Of a stretch of DNA of 64,000 nucleotides, positions 19,255 through 29,142 are shown in pieces. Position 1 is the stretch's first letter. Each line of letters opens with the position of its first letter. The DNA is from Gracilibacillus lacisalsi DSM 19029 (GTDB lineage: Bacteria > Bacillota > Bacilli > Bacillales > Amphibacillaceae): the NCBI RefSeq assembly GCF_000377765.1, contig NZ_KB898669.1:1-64000 (forward strand). The letters are read 5' to 3'. A model generated the notes under the pieces. The model had not been told where the DNA came from and did no database searches. It saw only the letters and a list, made by a program, of their open reading frames with translations. The translations under genes were made by a program, and so were the position numbers.

Positions 19255-20817
19255 ATGGAGAACAAACAGAACCCGAACCACAGCGAAGAAAAGATGACCA
19301 ATCAACAAGGGCATGCGGTTACCGACAATCAGAACGTTCGTACTGTCGGAGATCGTGGTCCGACGACATTAGAGAATTATGATTTTTTGGAAAAGATTAG
19401 CCACTTTGACAGAGAAAAAATCCCGGAACGAATTGTACATGCTCGTGGAACAGGGGCACATGGTTATTTTCAGTCATATGGGACCGTTAATGGAGAACCA
19501 ATTTCCAAGTATACTCGGGCAAAGGTGTTTACTAATACAGAAGTACAAACGCCTGTTTTTGTCCGCTTTTCCACGGTAGTTCATGGTAAACACTCCCCTG
19601 AAACATTACGAGATCCACGTGGTTTCGCCATTAAATTTTACACAGAAGATGGGAACTGGGATCTAGTAGGTAACAACTTAAAAATATTCTTTATTCGTGA
19701 TCCGCTGAAATTCCCTGATATGATTCACGCATTTCGTCCTGACCCAGTAACCAATTATCAAAACCTTGAGCGTATGTTTGACTTTGTCAGTCAATCACCA
19801 GAAGCATTGCACATGGTTACCTTTGTCTTTTCTCCTTGGGGAATCCCGGCAACATATCGCCATATGCAAGGATCAGGGGTTCACACTTATAAGTGGGTTA
19901 ATGAAGAAGGCAAAGCAGTCTTAGTAAAATATCATTGGGAACCGGTCCAAGGAATCAAGAACTTAACACAGGATGAAGCGACGAAAATTCAAGGTAAAAA
20001 CTTTAATCACGCAACTCAAGATCTTTATGAAGCCATTGAAAAAGGAGACTATCCGGAATGGGAGCTATATGTTCAAATCATGGAAGATGGTGAGCATCCG
20101 GAACTGGATTACGATCCATTAGATGCAACAAAGCTTTGGTATAAGGAAGATTATCCTTGGCACAAAGTTGGAAAGATGGTATTAAATCGAAATCCTGAAA
20201 ACTTCCATGCCGAGGTAGAACAATCTGCTTTCGGAACTGGTGTATTAGTTGATGGCTTAGATTTCTCTGACGATAAGTTATTACAAGGTAGAACCTATTC
20301 CTATTCTGATACGCAGCGCTACCGTGTTGGAGCAAACTATTTACAGTTACCAATTAACCGTCCTCACCACAAAGTTGCAACCAATCAAACTGGTGGACAA
20401 ATGGACTTCAGACAAGATTATGGCGATTTCAAAAATCCACATGTTGATTATGAGCCATCCATTACTGGTGGGTTAAAAGAGGATAAAAATCCTGGTGTGG
20501 AGCACGAACCATATGTAGAAGGAAATTTGCAGCGTAAAGCTATTTCCAGGGAAAACAATTATGGTCAAGCCGGTGAAACATACCGCCGCTTAAGCGATTG
20601 GGAGAAAGACGATCTAATCAAAAATCTTGTTTCTGCTTTATCAGGTTGTCGAAAAGAGATTCAAGATCAAATGATCAAACATTTCTATCAATGTGATAAT
20701 GATTATGGAAAACGTGTAGAAGATGGCTTAAAAACGGCAATGGAAAGTAATAAAGAAATGATGGAAGATGCTGTACAAGAAGCAGGAGCAATGGGGCATC
20801 CCTCTGATCCATATTAA
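19255..20817 (+). CDS. Heme catalase (small-subunit type)
   Basis: Decomposes hydrogen peroxide. The 520-residue protein has the distal His62 ([12 protein letters not shown]), the distal Asn near 140 ([14 protein letters not shown]) and the proximal heme ligand Tyr350 ([14 protein letters not shown]). The N terminus is hydrophilic and begins [13 protein letters not shown]. KatA versus spore KatX cannot be decided from sequence alone. AAGGAGG precedes the ATG and a strong terminator follows. Confidence 0.96.
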   Translation: MENKQNPNHSEEKMTNQQGHAVTDNQNVRTVGDRGPTTLENYDFLEKISHFDREKIPERIVHARGTGAHGYFQSYGTVNGEPISKYTRAKVFTNTEVQTPVFVRFSTVVHGKHSPETLRDPRGFAIKFYTEDGNWDLVGNNLKIFFIRDPLKFPDMIHAFRPDPVTNYQNLERMFDFVSQSPEALHMVTFVFSPWGIPATYRHMQGSGVHTYKWVNEEGKAVLVKYHWEPVQGIKNLTQDEATKIQGKNFNHATQDLYEAIEKGDYPEWELYVQIMEDGEHPELDYDPLDATKLWYKEDYPWHKVGKMVLNRNPENFHAEVEQSAFGTGVLVDGLDFSDDKLLQGRTYSYSDTQRYRVGANYLQLPINRPHHKVATNQTGGQMDFRQDYGDFKNPHVDYEPSITGGLKEDKNPGVEHEPYVEGNLQRKAISRENNYGQAGETYRRLSDWEKDDLIKNLVSALSGCRKEIQDQMIKHFYQCDNDYGKRVEDGLKTAMESNKEMMEDAVQEAGAMGHPSDPY

Positions 20818-20828
20818 ATGACATTTAA

Positions 20829-20866
20829 AATCCTTGGAATGGTACGCTATTCCAAGGATTTTTTAT
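20829..20866 (+). terminator. Intrinsic terminator after catalase
   Basis: Twelve-base perfect arms AATCCTTGGAAT (20829-20840) and ATTCCAAGGATT (20849-20860) with an 8-base loop, followed by TTTTAT. Confidence 0.9.
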
Positions 20867-20944
20867 ATTCTAGGAATAAAAAGACAGACATTTTTCTATT
20901 GGACAGTGGTTCCGTCATTTAATTCTCTTCTATTTGCTGTGGAA

Positions 20945-21709
20945 TCAACGATTGCAGTATTCCACAACTTCTTGATAAGGCAAATCTCCACCAAAAATAT
21001 CAAGTGCACTGCCTATTGTCACGTGCAGTTTCCCTTTTGCTAATTGCTCAAAAAGCTGGAGATCTTCCATCGACCGGACGCCACCAGCATAAGTCGTTGG
21101 AATCGATACATAATCAGCGAGCTTTTCTACTAAGTTTTCTGCAATACCACCTCGTTTTCCTTCCACATCAGCGGCATGAATTAAAAACTCATCACAGTAT
21201 TTTTCTAGTTCCTTAACGGTTGATGGGGTGATTTCAATATTACTGAATTTCGTCCATTTATCTGTGACGACATACCATCTACCATCTTTTTGTTTACAAC
21301 TTAAGTCAATCACAAGTCGTTCCTTGCCAATTTTCTCTATTAATTTCACTAGTTGATCCATTTTTAACTCGCCATCTTGAAAAATATAAGATGTCACAAT
21401 CACATGAGAAGCGCCTGCTTCAAGGAATTCTTCCGCATTATCGGCATTAATTCCGCCACCGATTTGTAATCCACCTGGGTATGTTTGTAATGCTTGTATT
21501 GCTGCTTCTTGATTACCATCTCCTAGCATAATCACATGGCCACCAGCTAAGTTATCTCTCTGAAACATTTCCGCATAATAGCTACTGTCATATGTAGAAA
21601 CATAATTTTCAATTACATTTTTATTCTCATTATTAAGTGTAGCACCAACAATTTGCTTTACTTTTCCTTGATGCAAATCAATACATGGTCTGAATTGCAA
21701 GATATTCAC
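20945..21709 (-). CDS. hisA: ProFAR isomerase HisA, eukaryotic (His6) type
   Basis: Phosphoribosylformimino-5-aminoimidazole carboxamide ribotide isomerase of histidine synthesis, a TIM barrel. The sequence follows the eukaryotic HIS6 pattern rather than ordinary bacterial HisA: FRPCIDLHQGKVKQIVGATL at about 6-25, SSYYAEMFQRDNLAGGHVI, LQIGGGINADNAEEFLE, VIDLSCKQKDGRWYVV, FLIHAADVEGKRGGI and a C-terminal GSALDIFGGDLPY. Catalytic aspartates are seen in CIDLH and AADVEG. Length of 254 residues fits the family. No other his genes are near. Convergent with catalase and about 87 bases from namA. Phylogeny would be needed to prove transfer. Confidence 0.9.
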   Translation of the reverse strand: MNILQFRPCIDLHQGKVKQIVGATLNNENKNVIENYVSTYDSSYYAEMFQRDNLAGGHVIMLGDGNQEAAIQALQTYPGGLQIGGGINADNAEEFLEAGASHVIVTSYIFQDGELKMDQLVKLIEKIGKERLVIDLSCKQKDGRWYVVTDKWTKFSNIEITPSTVKELEKYCDEFLIHAADVEGKRGGIAENLVEKLADYVSIPTTYAGGVRSMEDLQLFEQLAKGKLHVTIGSALDIFGGDLPYQEVVEYCNR

Positions 21710-21795
21710 ATCCTTCTGAAAAATGCAGTTACCCCTATTCTAGAACATTCCTATTAAAAAGAAAAGACGCCACTAATGTGTGACGTCCCAACTTT

Positions 21796-22818
21796 TTAAG
21801 CAAACCCACGTTCATATTGAACCGGTACTTCAGTTTCCTGTCCTAACTCGTGAGCAGCATGAACCGTCCAATACGGATCACGAAGCATACCTCTTCCGAC
21901 CGCAACAAGGTCTGCATCCTGATTTCCAACAATAGCATTTGCTAGATGGGCATCTTCCAAACGACCTACTGCAATGACTGGAACCTCTAGCGCTTCACGC
22001 ATCGCTCTTGCAAAAGGAACCATGTATCCTGCGTGTCCTCCTGGATTTCGAGATGGGGCAATCGCACCTTCTCCTCCAGCACTAATATGGAACATATCTA
22101 CACCAGCCTCTTTATAGGCTTTTGCTAATTCAATACCACCTTCTAGTTGATAGCCTTCTTCAACAAATTCTGTTGCAGATATTCTCATGATTAAAGGCAT
22201 ATCCTCTGGCATTTCACTTTTGGCAGCCTTTACTACTTCTGAACCAAACCGTGTCAATTGTCCATACTCATCATTACGCTTATTGGTATAGCTGGAATGG
22301 AATTGATGAATTAAGTATCCATGGGCACCGTGCAATTCAATCGCATCAAACCCTGCTTCTACAGCACGTCGAACAGATTGACGGAATTTCTCCACCATTT
22401 CTTTTACTTCGTCTGTTGAAAGTGCACGTGGTTCTTTATATTGCTCATTAAACCTTATCGCAGATGGAGCAACTGGTGTTTTTGCATCTTCCGCTTTGCG
22501 TCCAGCATGTGCGATTTGGATAGCGATTTTAGAACCTTGCTCATGTACAGCATCTACAATTTTCTTGTATGCTGGAATTTGCTGATCGGACCATAAACCT
22601 AAACAATTATTAGAGATTCTTCCATCTGGCTCGACGTTTGTCATCTCGACAATCACAAGTCCGGTACCTCCAACTGCACGGCTTACGTAGTGTGTATAGT
22701 GCCAATCGTTAGGTGTACCGGCTTCGTTCGTTACCGAATATTGACACATCGGTGGCATTACCACACGATTTTTTAATTCTAGATTTTTTATTTGAAAAGA
22801 ACTGAATAATTGATCCAC
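21796..22818 (-). CDS. namA: NADPH dehydrogenase NamA (old yellow enzyme, YqjM)
   Basis: FMN-dependent ene-reductase that reduces activated alkenes and nitro compounds and is induced by oxidative stress in Bacillus. The 340-residue protein starts MDQLFSSFQIKNLELKNRVVM, with the redox-tuning Cys25 (MPPMCQYS), the substrate-binding His pair in ELHGAHGYLIHQF and the FMN phosphate site AVGRGMLRDPYW. The start is GTG at 22818 with AAGGAGG upstream. Divergent from the manganese catalase gene. Confidence 0.95.
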   Translation of the reverse strand: MDQLFSSFQIKNLELKNRVVMPPMCQYSVTNEAGTPNDWHYTHYVSRAVGGTGLVIVEMTNVEPDGRISNNCLGLWSDQQIPAYKKIVDAVHEQGSKIAIQIAHAGRKAEDAKTPVAPSAIRFNEQYKEPRALSTDEVKEMVEKFRQSVRRAVEAGFDAIELHGAHGYLIHQFHSSYTNKRNDEYGQLTRFGSEVVKAAKSEMPEDMPLIMRISATEFVEEGYQLEGGIELAKAYKEAGVDMFHISAGGEGAIAPSRNPGGHAGYMVPFARAMREALEVPVIAVGRLEDAHLANAIVGNQDADLVAVGRGMLRDPYWTVHAAHELGQETEVPVQYERGFA

Positions 22819-22989
22819 TTTTATGTTCCTCCTTACTTACTTTTTGTTACCTAATAAAGTATAGCAAGAATTGATGACAAGGTCACACGATTGAACTTGA
22901 GAAAAATAAAACACAGACTTTTGTAACAAAGACAAACGCCCTTGCATAGATTATGGACAGAGACCTACTTTTTTTAAGGATGTGAGTAA

Positions 22990-23826
22990 ATGTTTTATCA
23001 TGTAAAAGAACTTCAATATCCAGCTAAACCTGATCGTCCTGATCCGCTTTTTGCCAAGCAGCTGCAAGAAGTGTTAGGTGGACAATTCGGAGAAATCTCC
23101 GTAACCATGCAATACTTATTTCAAGGCTGGAACGTTCGAATGGATGGCAAATATAAGGATTTGTTAATGGATGTTGGTACAGAAGAAATAGCCCATGTAG
23201 AGATGTTAGCAACCATGATTGCGCGTCTCTTGGATGATGCACCTGTAGGTGACTTGGAGGAAGCGGCTAAAGATCCCGTGCTGGGTGCGATTATTGGCGG
23301 GATGAATCCACAGCATGCCATTGTATCCGGATTAGGTGCAATGCCTGGTGACAGTGTTGGTAATCGCTGGACTGCTGATTATATAATCGCCAGCGGGAAT
23401 CTACTTGCAGACTTTCGTGCCAATTTAAACGCAGAATCCCAAGGACGCTTACAAGTATCCAGGCTGTACGAAATGACATCAGATCGCGGAGTAAAGGATA
23501 TGCTTTCCTTCTTAATTGCTCGTGATACGATGCACCAAAATATGTGGTTAGCAGCCATCGAGGAATTAGAAGAAAAAGAAGGTGTTGTTGTACCATCAAC
23601 ATTCCCTCGTAATCTTGAGAAACAACAAGTTGCTTATGATTTTTATAACTTCTCACAAGGAGACGAAAGTGCAGAAGGAAGATGGGCACATGGTCGTTCG
23701 ATGGATGGTTGCTCCAATTTCCGTTATGTACAAAATCCACCCGCATATGGTGGCATTCCATCCTTGAAGCCGGCACCACCTTATACATTTAATACGAACT
23801 TCCATATCCCACCTTCTTTATGTTAG
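22990..23826 (+). CDS. Manganese catalase (YdbD-like)
   Basis: Non-heme di-manganese catalase. The 278-residue protein shows the ferritin-like four-helix metal site: GGQFGEISVTMQYLFQ (Glu ligand near 36), GTEEIAHVEMLATMI (Glu/His near 66-69), then NLNAESQGRLQVSRLYEM and ARDTMHQNMWLAAIEELE. The C-terminal tail ends PPYTFNTNFHIPPSLC. Divergent from namA across a 170-base control region. With the heme catalase this gives two peroxide-removing enzymes within 5 kb. Confidence 0.94.
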   Translation: MFYHVKELQYPAKPDRPDPLFAKQLQEVLGGQFGEISVTMQYLFQGWNVRMDGKYKDLLMDVGTEEIAHVEMLATMIARLLDDAPVGDLEEAAKDPVLGAIIGGMNPQHAIVSGLGAMPGDSVGNRWTADYIIASGNLLADFRANLNAESQGRLQVSRLYEMTSDRGVKDMLSFLIARDTMHQNMWLAAIEELEEKEGVVVPSTFPRNLEKQQVAYDFYNFSQGDESAEGRWAHGRSMDGCSNFRYVQNPPAYGGIPSLKPAPPYTFNTNFHIPPSLC

Positions 23827-23865
23827 ATAAGAAAAACCGGCAAACTCCGCCGGTCCATTATTACT

Positions 23866-24005
23866 TGGGTAGTAATGATGAAATATTTGAACAGCTTGAC
23901 CACCACTCTGGCTGCACACTTCCCTTTCCATGGGGTTTGCCCTTCAGTTACTTTTTCGAGCATTAGGGCAATTCGTGAAGTCGCCTAGTTTTTGGGTGCT
24001 CGGAG
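23866..24005. repeat. Imperfect-palindrome repeat family, degenerate copy 1
   Basis: Shares TGATGAAATATTTGAACAGC with copy 4 at about 42245 (one or two differences), followed by ACTCTGGCTGC...CACTTCC...ATGGGGTTTG. The right half (TCCCACAGGAGT in other copies) has decayed. No gene is present here. Confidence 0.65.
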
Positions 24006-24050
24006 TTAGACAAATACCCAAATTTTATGCTTTCTTTTTACCTTAAAAAC

Positions 24051-24084
24051 AGCGTAATTCGTTCTCAAGAATTACGCTGTTTTC
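24051..24084. terminator. Terminator overlapping the 3' end of the PAP2 gene
   Basis: Perfect arms AGCGTAATTC (24051-24060) and GAATTACGCT (24069-24078), with TTTTCTCC on the plus side and an A-run on the other side. It can act in both directions. The PAP2 stop codon lies within it. Confidence 0.75.
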
Positions 24085-24733
24085 TCCCCCTCCAAAGCAA
24101 TAATTCTAAAGCAATAATACAAGTGATCAACCACCCGATCCCTAGGGACATCCCTGCTACGATATCGGTAAAAAAGTGCACCCCTAATACGACACGGCTA
24201 AAGGCAATCGTCACTGTAAGAAACGCAAAGAACAAAACAGAAGAAACTCTTAGCCATTTCGTTGAAATCTTTTTCCACAATAAGTAGCCAACAAATCCAT
24301 AAAAGGCAACGGAGCCTGTTGAGTGTCCACTAGGAAAGCTAAAACCTGTTCCACCATATTGTGCAATTAATTCCGGTCGCTCCCGCTCAAAGACAAGTTT
24401 CAATACTTGTGTTAACAAACTAATCCCTATCATATTGATGCTAAAGAACATACTGTACCATTTACTTTTTTTCGCAAAGAAAAGATAGATAGCTAGTAAT
24501 ACAGAAGCTATCGTTAAAAAGAGAATCGACCCTGCTTCTGTAACCACCCCCATCAGCTGATAAAGCCAATCTTCCTCTGCAAAGACCATAAACTCCTGAA
24601 AAACACGATCGGCGAAAAACTTCTCTTCTTCTAGCACATCACCTGCTAATTCGATAAAAAGAGAAACCGTTACAGCAATAATGATAAATCCAATTATTAA
24701 AGTAAAGATAGCTATCTTCGACATATCTTTCAT
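24065..24733 (-). CDS. PAP2-family phosphatase (membrane lipid phosphatase)
   Basis: A 222-residue integral membrane phosphatase. The acid-phosphatase signature is complete: C1 KLVFERERPEL, C2 FSFPSGHSTGSVAFYG and C3 SRVVLGVHFFTDIVAG, spread over six hydrophobic segments. Family members dephosphorylate undecaprenyl pyrophosphate or phosphatidylglycerophosphate. GGAGTG precedes the ATG. Monocistronic and divergent from the lipoprotein gene. Confidence 0.93.
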   Translation of the reverse strand: MKDMSKIAIFTLIIGFIIIAVTVSLFIELAGDVLEEEKFFADRVFQEFMVFAEEDWLYQLMGVVTEAGSILFLTIASVLLAIYLFFAKKSKWYSMFFSINMIGISLLTQVLKLVFERERPELIAQYGGTGFSFPSGHSTGSVAFYGFVGYLLWKKISTKWLRVSSVLFFAFLTVTIAFSRVVLGVHFFTDIVAGMSLGIGWLITCIIALELLLWRGRKQRNS

Positions 24734-24952
24734 CTATATTCACTCCTATTATTATTATTCCCAATTAAGAGAAGCAACACTATGGAAAAAGTGTGAAATG
24801 AGTGCTTTTTTTGTTGTTTAAATGTAATAAAACAATCAGATTACTGGTATGATGGGAATAATGTTGCTAAACTTGAGATGATATGGGTTGCAATTGTTCT
24901 ATCACCTATGTTTGAATGGACAGACAATGAGTTATATGGAGGTTGTTTATTA

Positions 24953-25741
24953 ATGAAGAAGATATTAATGCTATTAATGATGATTAGTTTGGCTGTTGTC
25001 ACCGTTGCATGTGGTAATGATGATGAGGAGCCAGCTGATGAAAACAATACAGAAGAACCTGCAACAGAAACACCAGAGAGTGATGACGAAGCTGAGGGTG
25101 AACCAGAAGCACAAGAGGAAGCAGCTGATTCAGCTGCAGCGACAGGACAACAAGGAGTTAGTGATGATGAATTAGTAGAAGAAGACCAAGCTGTAGCGAC
25201 TATTAATGGTGAAGAAATTCTTGGTTCTTCCTACAATCAAATTTATCCACTTGTAAAAAGCACATTAGAACAAGCCGGACAAGAAGTAGAAGATACCGAA
25301 GCTATAAAACAGCAAACTTTAAATGAATTAATTACTCAGGAATTGATCCGCCAAGATGCTAAAGAAGAGGGACTTACAGTAGAACAAGAAGAAATTGACA
25401 ATGAACTAGCAACTTATGAAGAACAATTTGGCGAAGAGTACGCTACTGTTCTGGAATCAAGCGGATATACCGAAGAAACGTTTAAGGAACAAATCGAGAA
25501 TGATTTACTTTCTGAAAAATATATGGAGTCTGTACTTGGTATCGAAGTAACAGATGATGAAATCAAAGAATATTATCAATCAGCAGCAGAGCAAAGTGAA
25601 GAAGACCTTCCACCATTGGAAGATGTTGAAGATCAAATTAAACAAACACTTACTTCACAAAAACAACAAGAAAAACAAGAAGAAATTCAAGCCAAAATCG
25701 ATGAACTTAGAGAAAATGCTGAAATTGAAGAATTGATCTAA
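24953..25741 (+). CDS. Acidic SurA-N-like lipoprotein
   Basis: A 262-residue exported lipoprotein: signal peptide MKKILMLLMMISLAVVTVAC with the lipidated Cys at 20, then a very acidic Glu/Asp/Ala-rich linker (about 22-80). The rest is a SurA_N-type chaperone domain: VATINGEEILGSSYNQIYP, QQTLNELITQELIRQDAKEEGL and LEDVEDQIKQTLTSQKQQEKQEE. No parvulin PPIase domain is seen, unlike PrsA. A role in folding secreted proteins is a family-based inference. ATG at 24953 follows GGAGG; the longer upstream frame is unsupported. Confidence 0.85.
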   Translation: MKKILMLLMMISLAVVTVACGNDDEEPADENNTEEPATETPESDDEAEGEPEAQEEAADSAAATGQQGVSDDELVEEDQAVATINGEEILGSSYNQIYPLVKSTLEQAGQEVEDTEAIKQQTLNELITQELIRQDAKEEGLTVEQEEIDNELATYEEQFGEEYATVLESSGYTEETFKEQIENDLLSEKYMESVLGIEVTDDEIKEYYQSAAEQSEEDLPPLEDVEDQIKQTLTSQKQQEKQEEIQAKIDELRENAEIEELI

Positions 25742-25742
25742 A

Positions 25743-25772
25743 AAATCATCCCCTTGCTGGGGATGATTTTTC
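25743..25772. terminator. Bidirectional terminator
   Basis: Arms AAAATCATCCCC and GGGGATGATTTT around a TTGCT loop, with T-rich and A-rich flanks. It serves both the lipoprotein gene and the convergent ABC permease gene. Confidence 0.9.
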
Positions 25773-27371
25773 TTATTTCCTCCACAATATCGCATTGATA
25801 ATTAGTAGAACACCGATTAAAATATAGGGTCCGAATGTCATAAGCGTCATTCCATAATGAAGCAAACCCAAAGCTATAGTTAGTGCTAGGAGTGCTAAAA
25901 CTTCACCGCTTTGTTTACTTTGACCGACTCGATAAGATTCGGAAAAAGGCAGCACGTTTTTAAGAAATACTTGATAACAAATCCTGCTATAAAGAGCAGC
26001 AACTAACATAAGTACAATTAAAAAAGACAAAACTCTTTCTGTGAAAATCACTAAAAAGAACACACTTAATAGGAGATAAACCGGAATAAACAACCGAACT
26101 AAAAAAGCTTTTAATACTGCGCGGTGACAAACATTTTCATTTTTCACCGGTACTGCACGGTATATCCAGGCTGCTTTCGGATTAGTAGAAAATTGAAGCA
26201 TTTGAATGCCTGCTGGAACCAAAACTAAGCTAAAGTACATCGAGAAATACATGTTACCATCACGTAGTTCGTCGAGAGAGCGACTAGTAAAATCCGTAAT
26301 GAGAAAAATAAATGGAAATATGAAAGCCATTCCGATTGTTGGATAAACCTTTAACTTATAGTCTCGTTCATTTTTTAACATTCTGGTAGCAAAATCAAAG
26401 AAAACTTGTTCTTCTCGATTCCAAACAAATAGCTTGGACCAAAAACGACTCCACCATTCTTTTGCTTGTTTATGTTTTCCACTGTTAGATAAAAGCTTTT
26501 CCAAGTTGCGCTCAAAAGATGGAATCAGTTTGATATAAAGGAAAATAGCTATAAGTGGTATAATCACACCCAATATCGCGAGTATGATATACGACAGATC
26601 TGTTACACCATTTAAGACAATCTCATATATCGCTCCATACCAAATCGGCGGCATCAATACATGCCACCATTCAAAACTAAAGTTAACATTCAAATCAACA
26701 AACTCAAAGGAGCGGGCTACTAATTGATAGCCGATAATCATGGAAATACTTAAGAGAATTTGAATATAATTAATAATATCCTTTAACTTTTCTCCGTCAA
26801 AAAAACGAAGGATAATGATATACACCAATGCTGTCATAATCAGAATCAATAAATTAACAAAAAGCAGTACAACTAGACTTAATAAAAAGAATATAATCCC
26901 TTGATTAAACAACCCAATGACCATTGGAATAGCAGTAAACGCAATCGTTAGTTGACATAAGTAGATGGTAATATGGACAACCTTGGCCGTATTAACCGTT
27001 CTCGAATCAACTGGTTTTGTTCCTATAATCATTTTATCGCGAACATCTAGTAATACACTAGAGAAATCAGAAATGGTCGATGTCATGATAATAAACATAA
27101 CAATAGCATACATAATGCTGACTTGAAAGATATACTGATCACCAAATAAGAAAGCAATCAGGATTAATCCCATCAAAGCATAGATACCAAGTGATTTCAG
27201 AAATTGATTACCGGAATCTGAGTTCGAATCATTAAAGATCGTCGGTACTCTTCTCGTATCCATCGTTAATTTCATCTGCAGGATCTCCCGCATCATCGGA
27301 TAATCGACTTTTGCTTTTTGAAACAGCGACTGGAATTTATCTAGCATTTTCAATGATCTGAAATCATCCAT
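25773..27371 (-). CDS. ABC transporter permease, large (YthQ-like)
   Basis: A 532-residue membrane protein with about a dozen hydrophobic segments in two blocks and a soluble stretch in the middle (SFERNLEKLLSNSGKHKQAKEWWSR). The architecture fits large exporter permeases of Bacillus such as YthQ. ATG at 27371 overlaps the end of the ATPase gene by 8 bases. Substrate not known. Confidence 0.75.
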   Translation of the reverse strand: MDDFRSLKMLDKFQSLFQKAKVDYPMMREILQMKLTMDTRRVPTIFNDSNSDSGNQFLKSLGIYALMGLILIAFLFGDQYIFQVSIMYAIVMFIIMTSTISDFSSVLLDVRDKMIIGTKPVDSRTVNTAKVVHITIYLCQLTIAFTAIPMVIGLFNQGIIFFLLSLVVLLFVNLLILIMTALVYIIILRFFDGEKLKDIINYIQILLSISMIIGYQLVARSFEFVDLNVNFSFEWWHVLMPPIWYGAIYEIVLNGVTDLSYIILAILGVIIPLIAIFLYIKLIPSFERNLEKLLSNSGKHKQAKEWWSRFWSKLFVWNREEQVFFDFATRMLKNERDYKLKVYPTIGMAFIFPFIFLITDFTSRSLDELRDGNMYFSMYFSLVLVPAGIQMLQFSTNPKAAWIYRAVPVKNENVCHRAVLKAFLVRLFIPVYLLLSVFFLVIFTERVLSFLIVLMLVAALYSRICYQVFLKNVLPFSESYRVGQSKQSGEVLALLALTIALGLLHYGMTLMTFGPYILIGVLLIINAILWRK

Positions 27372-28158
27372 CGCTATCACCATTTTCCACGATAGAAACA
27401 AAAGAACTGGCTATTTCTTGATGCTGATGAAATCCTGTCAGTTGATTAAAAATTTCCTCAAGTGAGCCTTCTTTATTCTGCTTCTGTAACTGTTCAAATG
27501 TTCCATCGGCAACAATTTGACCATCAGCAAGCAATACAATCCGGTTACTGATTTTTTCAACGACGTCCATAATATGTGAGGAATAAAAAATCGTTTTTCC
27601 CTGATTTGCTAACTGATCTAAGATCTCTTTGACGATCATCATACTGTTGGCGTCGAGGCCACTTAATGGTTCATCTAGAAAGAGTAAATCCGGGTTATGT
27701 ATAATACTAGCTATAAAAAGAACTTTCTGCCTCATCCCTTTAGAAAAAGATGATATCCTTGTATGTAGTACATCTTCTAACTCAAATAAACGCATTAATT
27801 CTGTTGCTTTTCGGATAATCACCTGCTGATCCATTCCATATAGTCCACCGACAAAAGAAAGATATTCCATAGGTGTTAAGCTATCATAAATTTCTCCGTT
27901 TTCCGGAACATAGCCAATCCGTTTCTTATACGCTACTCCACTTGTTTTAATATTCTCACCAAATATTTCGATATCACCTTCAAATTCAGTGATCAAGCCT
28001 AACATGATTTTGACGGTTGTACTTTTACCAGCCCCATTCGGACCGATATAACCAATAATTTGACCTTGATAGACATCAAGATTAATAGATTCTAACACGC
28101 GAGTACTTCCGTAAGATTTAGCTACATTTTTTAGTGATAGAATAATATCTTCTGACAC
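27364..28158 (-). CDS. ABC transporter ATP-binding protein
   Basis: A 264-residue ATPase with Walker A GPNGAGKSTTVKIML, signature FSKGMRQKVLFIASI, Walker B LLFLDEPLSGLD and switch SSHIMDVVE. This is the CcmA/drug-exporter class. A GTG at 28158 has GGAGGTG at good spacing and is preferred over an ATG 15 codons upstream. Partner of the overlapping permease; together they likely export a peptide, drug or lipid. Substrate unknown. Confidence 0.88.
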   Translation of the reverse strand: MSEDIILSLKNVAKSYGSTRVLESINLDVYQGQIIGYIGPNGAGKSTTVKIMLGLITEFEGDIEIFGENIKTSGVAYKKRIGYVPENGEIYDSLTPMEYLSFVGGLYGMDQQVIIRKATELMRLFELEDVLHTRISSFSKGMRQKVLFIASIIHNPDLLFLDEPLSGLDANSMMIVKEILDQLANQGKTIFYSSHIMDVVEKISNRIVLLADGQIVADGTFEQLQKQNKEGSLEEIFNQLTGFHQHQEIASSFVSIVENGDSDG

Positions 28159-28180
28159 AATATTCACCTCCACACCCATC

Positions 28181-29029
28181 CTAACATAAATTTCCTTTTT
28201 CATGTTTTAATTTTTTTAATATGATTTTTTCTAACCAGGCCCATGGTAAAAGACGTTTGGCAAAAGCTATCATTCTCGCCCCTTTACCAATTGGATAGTG
28301 GAGTTTTGGCTGTTTTCTGCTGCATATCGAGGCTATCAAAGAAGCAACTTCACTCGGATCTGCACTAGATTTTGATGCTTGTTGTGCGTAAGACAGAACC
28401 GCGCTTTTCATCGGGTCTTTTTCCATCTCCAATTGGTCGATACTGGACAAGCTCTTATTCCAAATTTCCGTTTGATACGATGCTGCTTCTACTAAGGAGA
28501 CAAATATCTGTTTCGGAAGTAATTCGATTCGTAAACTTTCACTGAAACCTGCTAAAGCAAACTTTGATGCACAATAAGCAGACATTCCTGGAAAACCTGC
28601 ATATCCGCTAACACTGCCTATATTAATGATATTTGCCTTATCGGCTTGTTCTAATAATGGCAACATTACTTTGGTGACACGAAAAACTCCGTGCAAATTT
28701 ACATCCAGCTGTTTCTGAAAAGTGTCTGTGGTTAAATCTGTAATAAATCCAGCTTGGCAAAAGCCAGCATTATTAACTAATACATCGAGCTTTTTATAAT
28801 TGGTTTCTATGTAGTCTTTGACATATTGAATCTGATGCTCATCGGTTACATCCATTTCCATAATATCTAGTTGGGATGCTAGCTGTTCATTCTCGGCTCT
28901 TTCGATTAATTCATCACGTGACTGTAATGTTCTCATTGTCGCTATCACTCTGTAACCTTTTTTTAAGAATTCCAGTGTCGTTATGAAGCCAAAACCACTA
29001 CCTGAACCTGTCACAAGTACTATCTTCAC
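28181..29029 (-). CDS. Short-chain dehydrogenase/reductase
   Basis: A 282-residue SDR. The nucleotide motif is TGSGSGFG at about 8-15, NNAGF near 87, and the catalytic Ser and YxxxK appear in GSVSGYAGFPGMSAYCASK. The usual PG after the active site is replaced by AASYQTEIW, still consistent with classical SDRs. It has a C-terminal basic extension. A GTG at 29029 has a better-placed GGGGG than the ATG at 29038. Substrate unknown. Confidence 0.85.
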   Translation of the reverse strand: MKIVLVTGSGSGFGFITTLEFLKKGYRVIATMRTLQSRDELIERAENEQLASQLDIMEMDVTDEHQIQYVKDYIETNYKKLDVLVNNAGFCQAGFITDLTTDTFQKQLDVNLHGVFRVTKVMLPLLEQADKANIINIGSVSGYAGFPGMSAYCASKFALAGFSESLRIELLPKQIFVSLVEAASYQTEIWNKSLSSIDQLEMEKDPMKSAVLSYAQQASKSSADPSEVASLIASICSRKQPKLHYPIGKGARMIAFAKRLLPWAWLEKIILKKLKHEKGNLC

Positions 29030-29142
29030 GAAGTTCATCCCCCTATCATATGTATTAAGCTATATCTTAACATATTTGTCTCATGTGGTATCGGGCCATT
29101 TATAATTATATAAGAAAAACCGTGGAAGCCCACCCGGTCCTG

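Noticed and set aside
23291-23788. 165-codon minus-strand frame opposite the manganese catalase
   Set aside because: Antisense shadow without ribosome site or domain.
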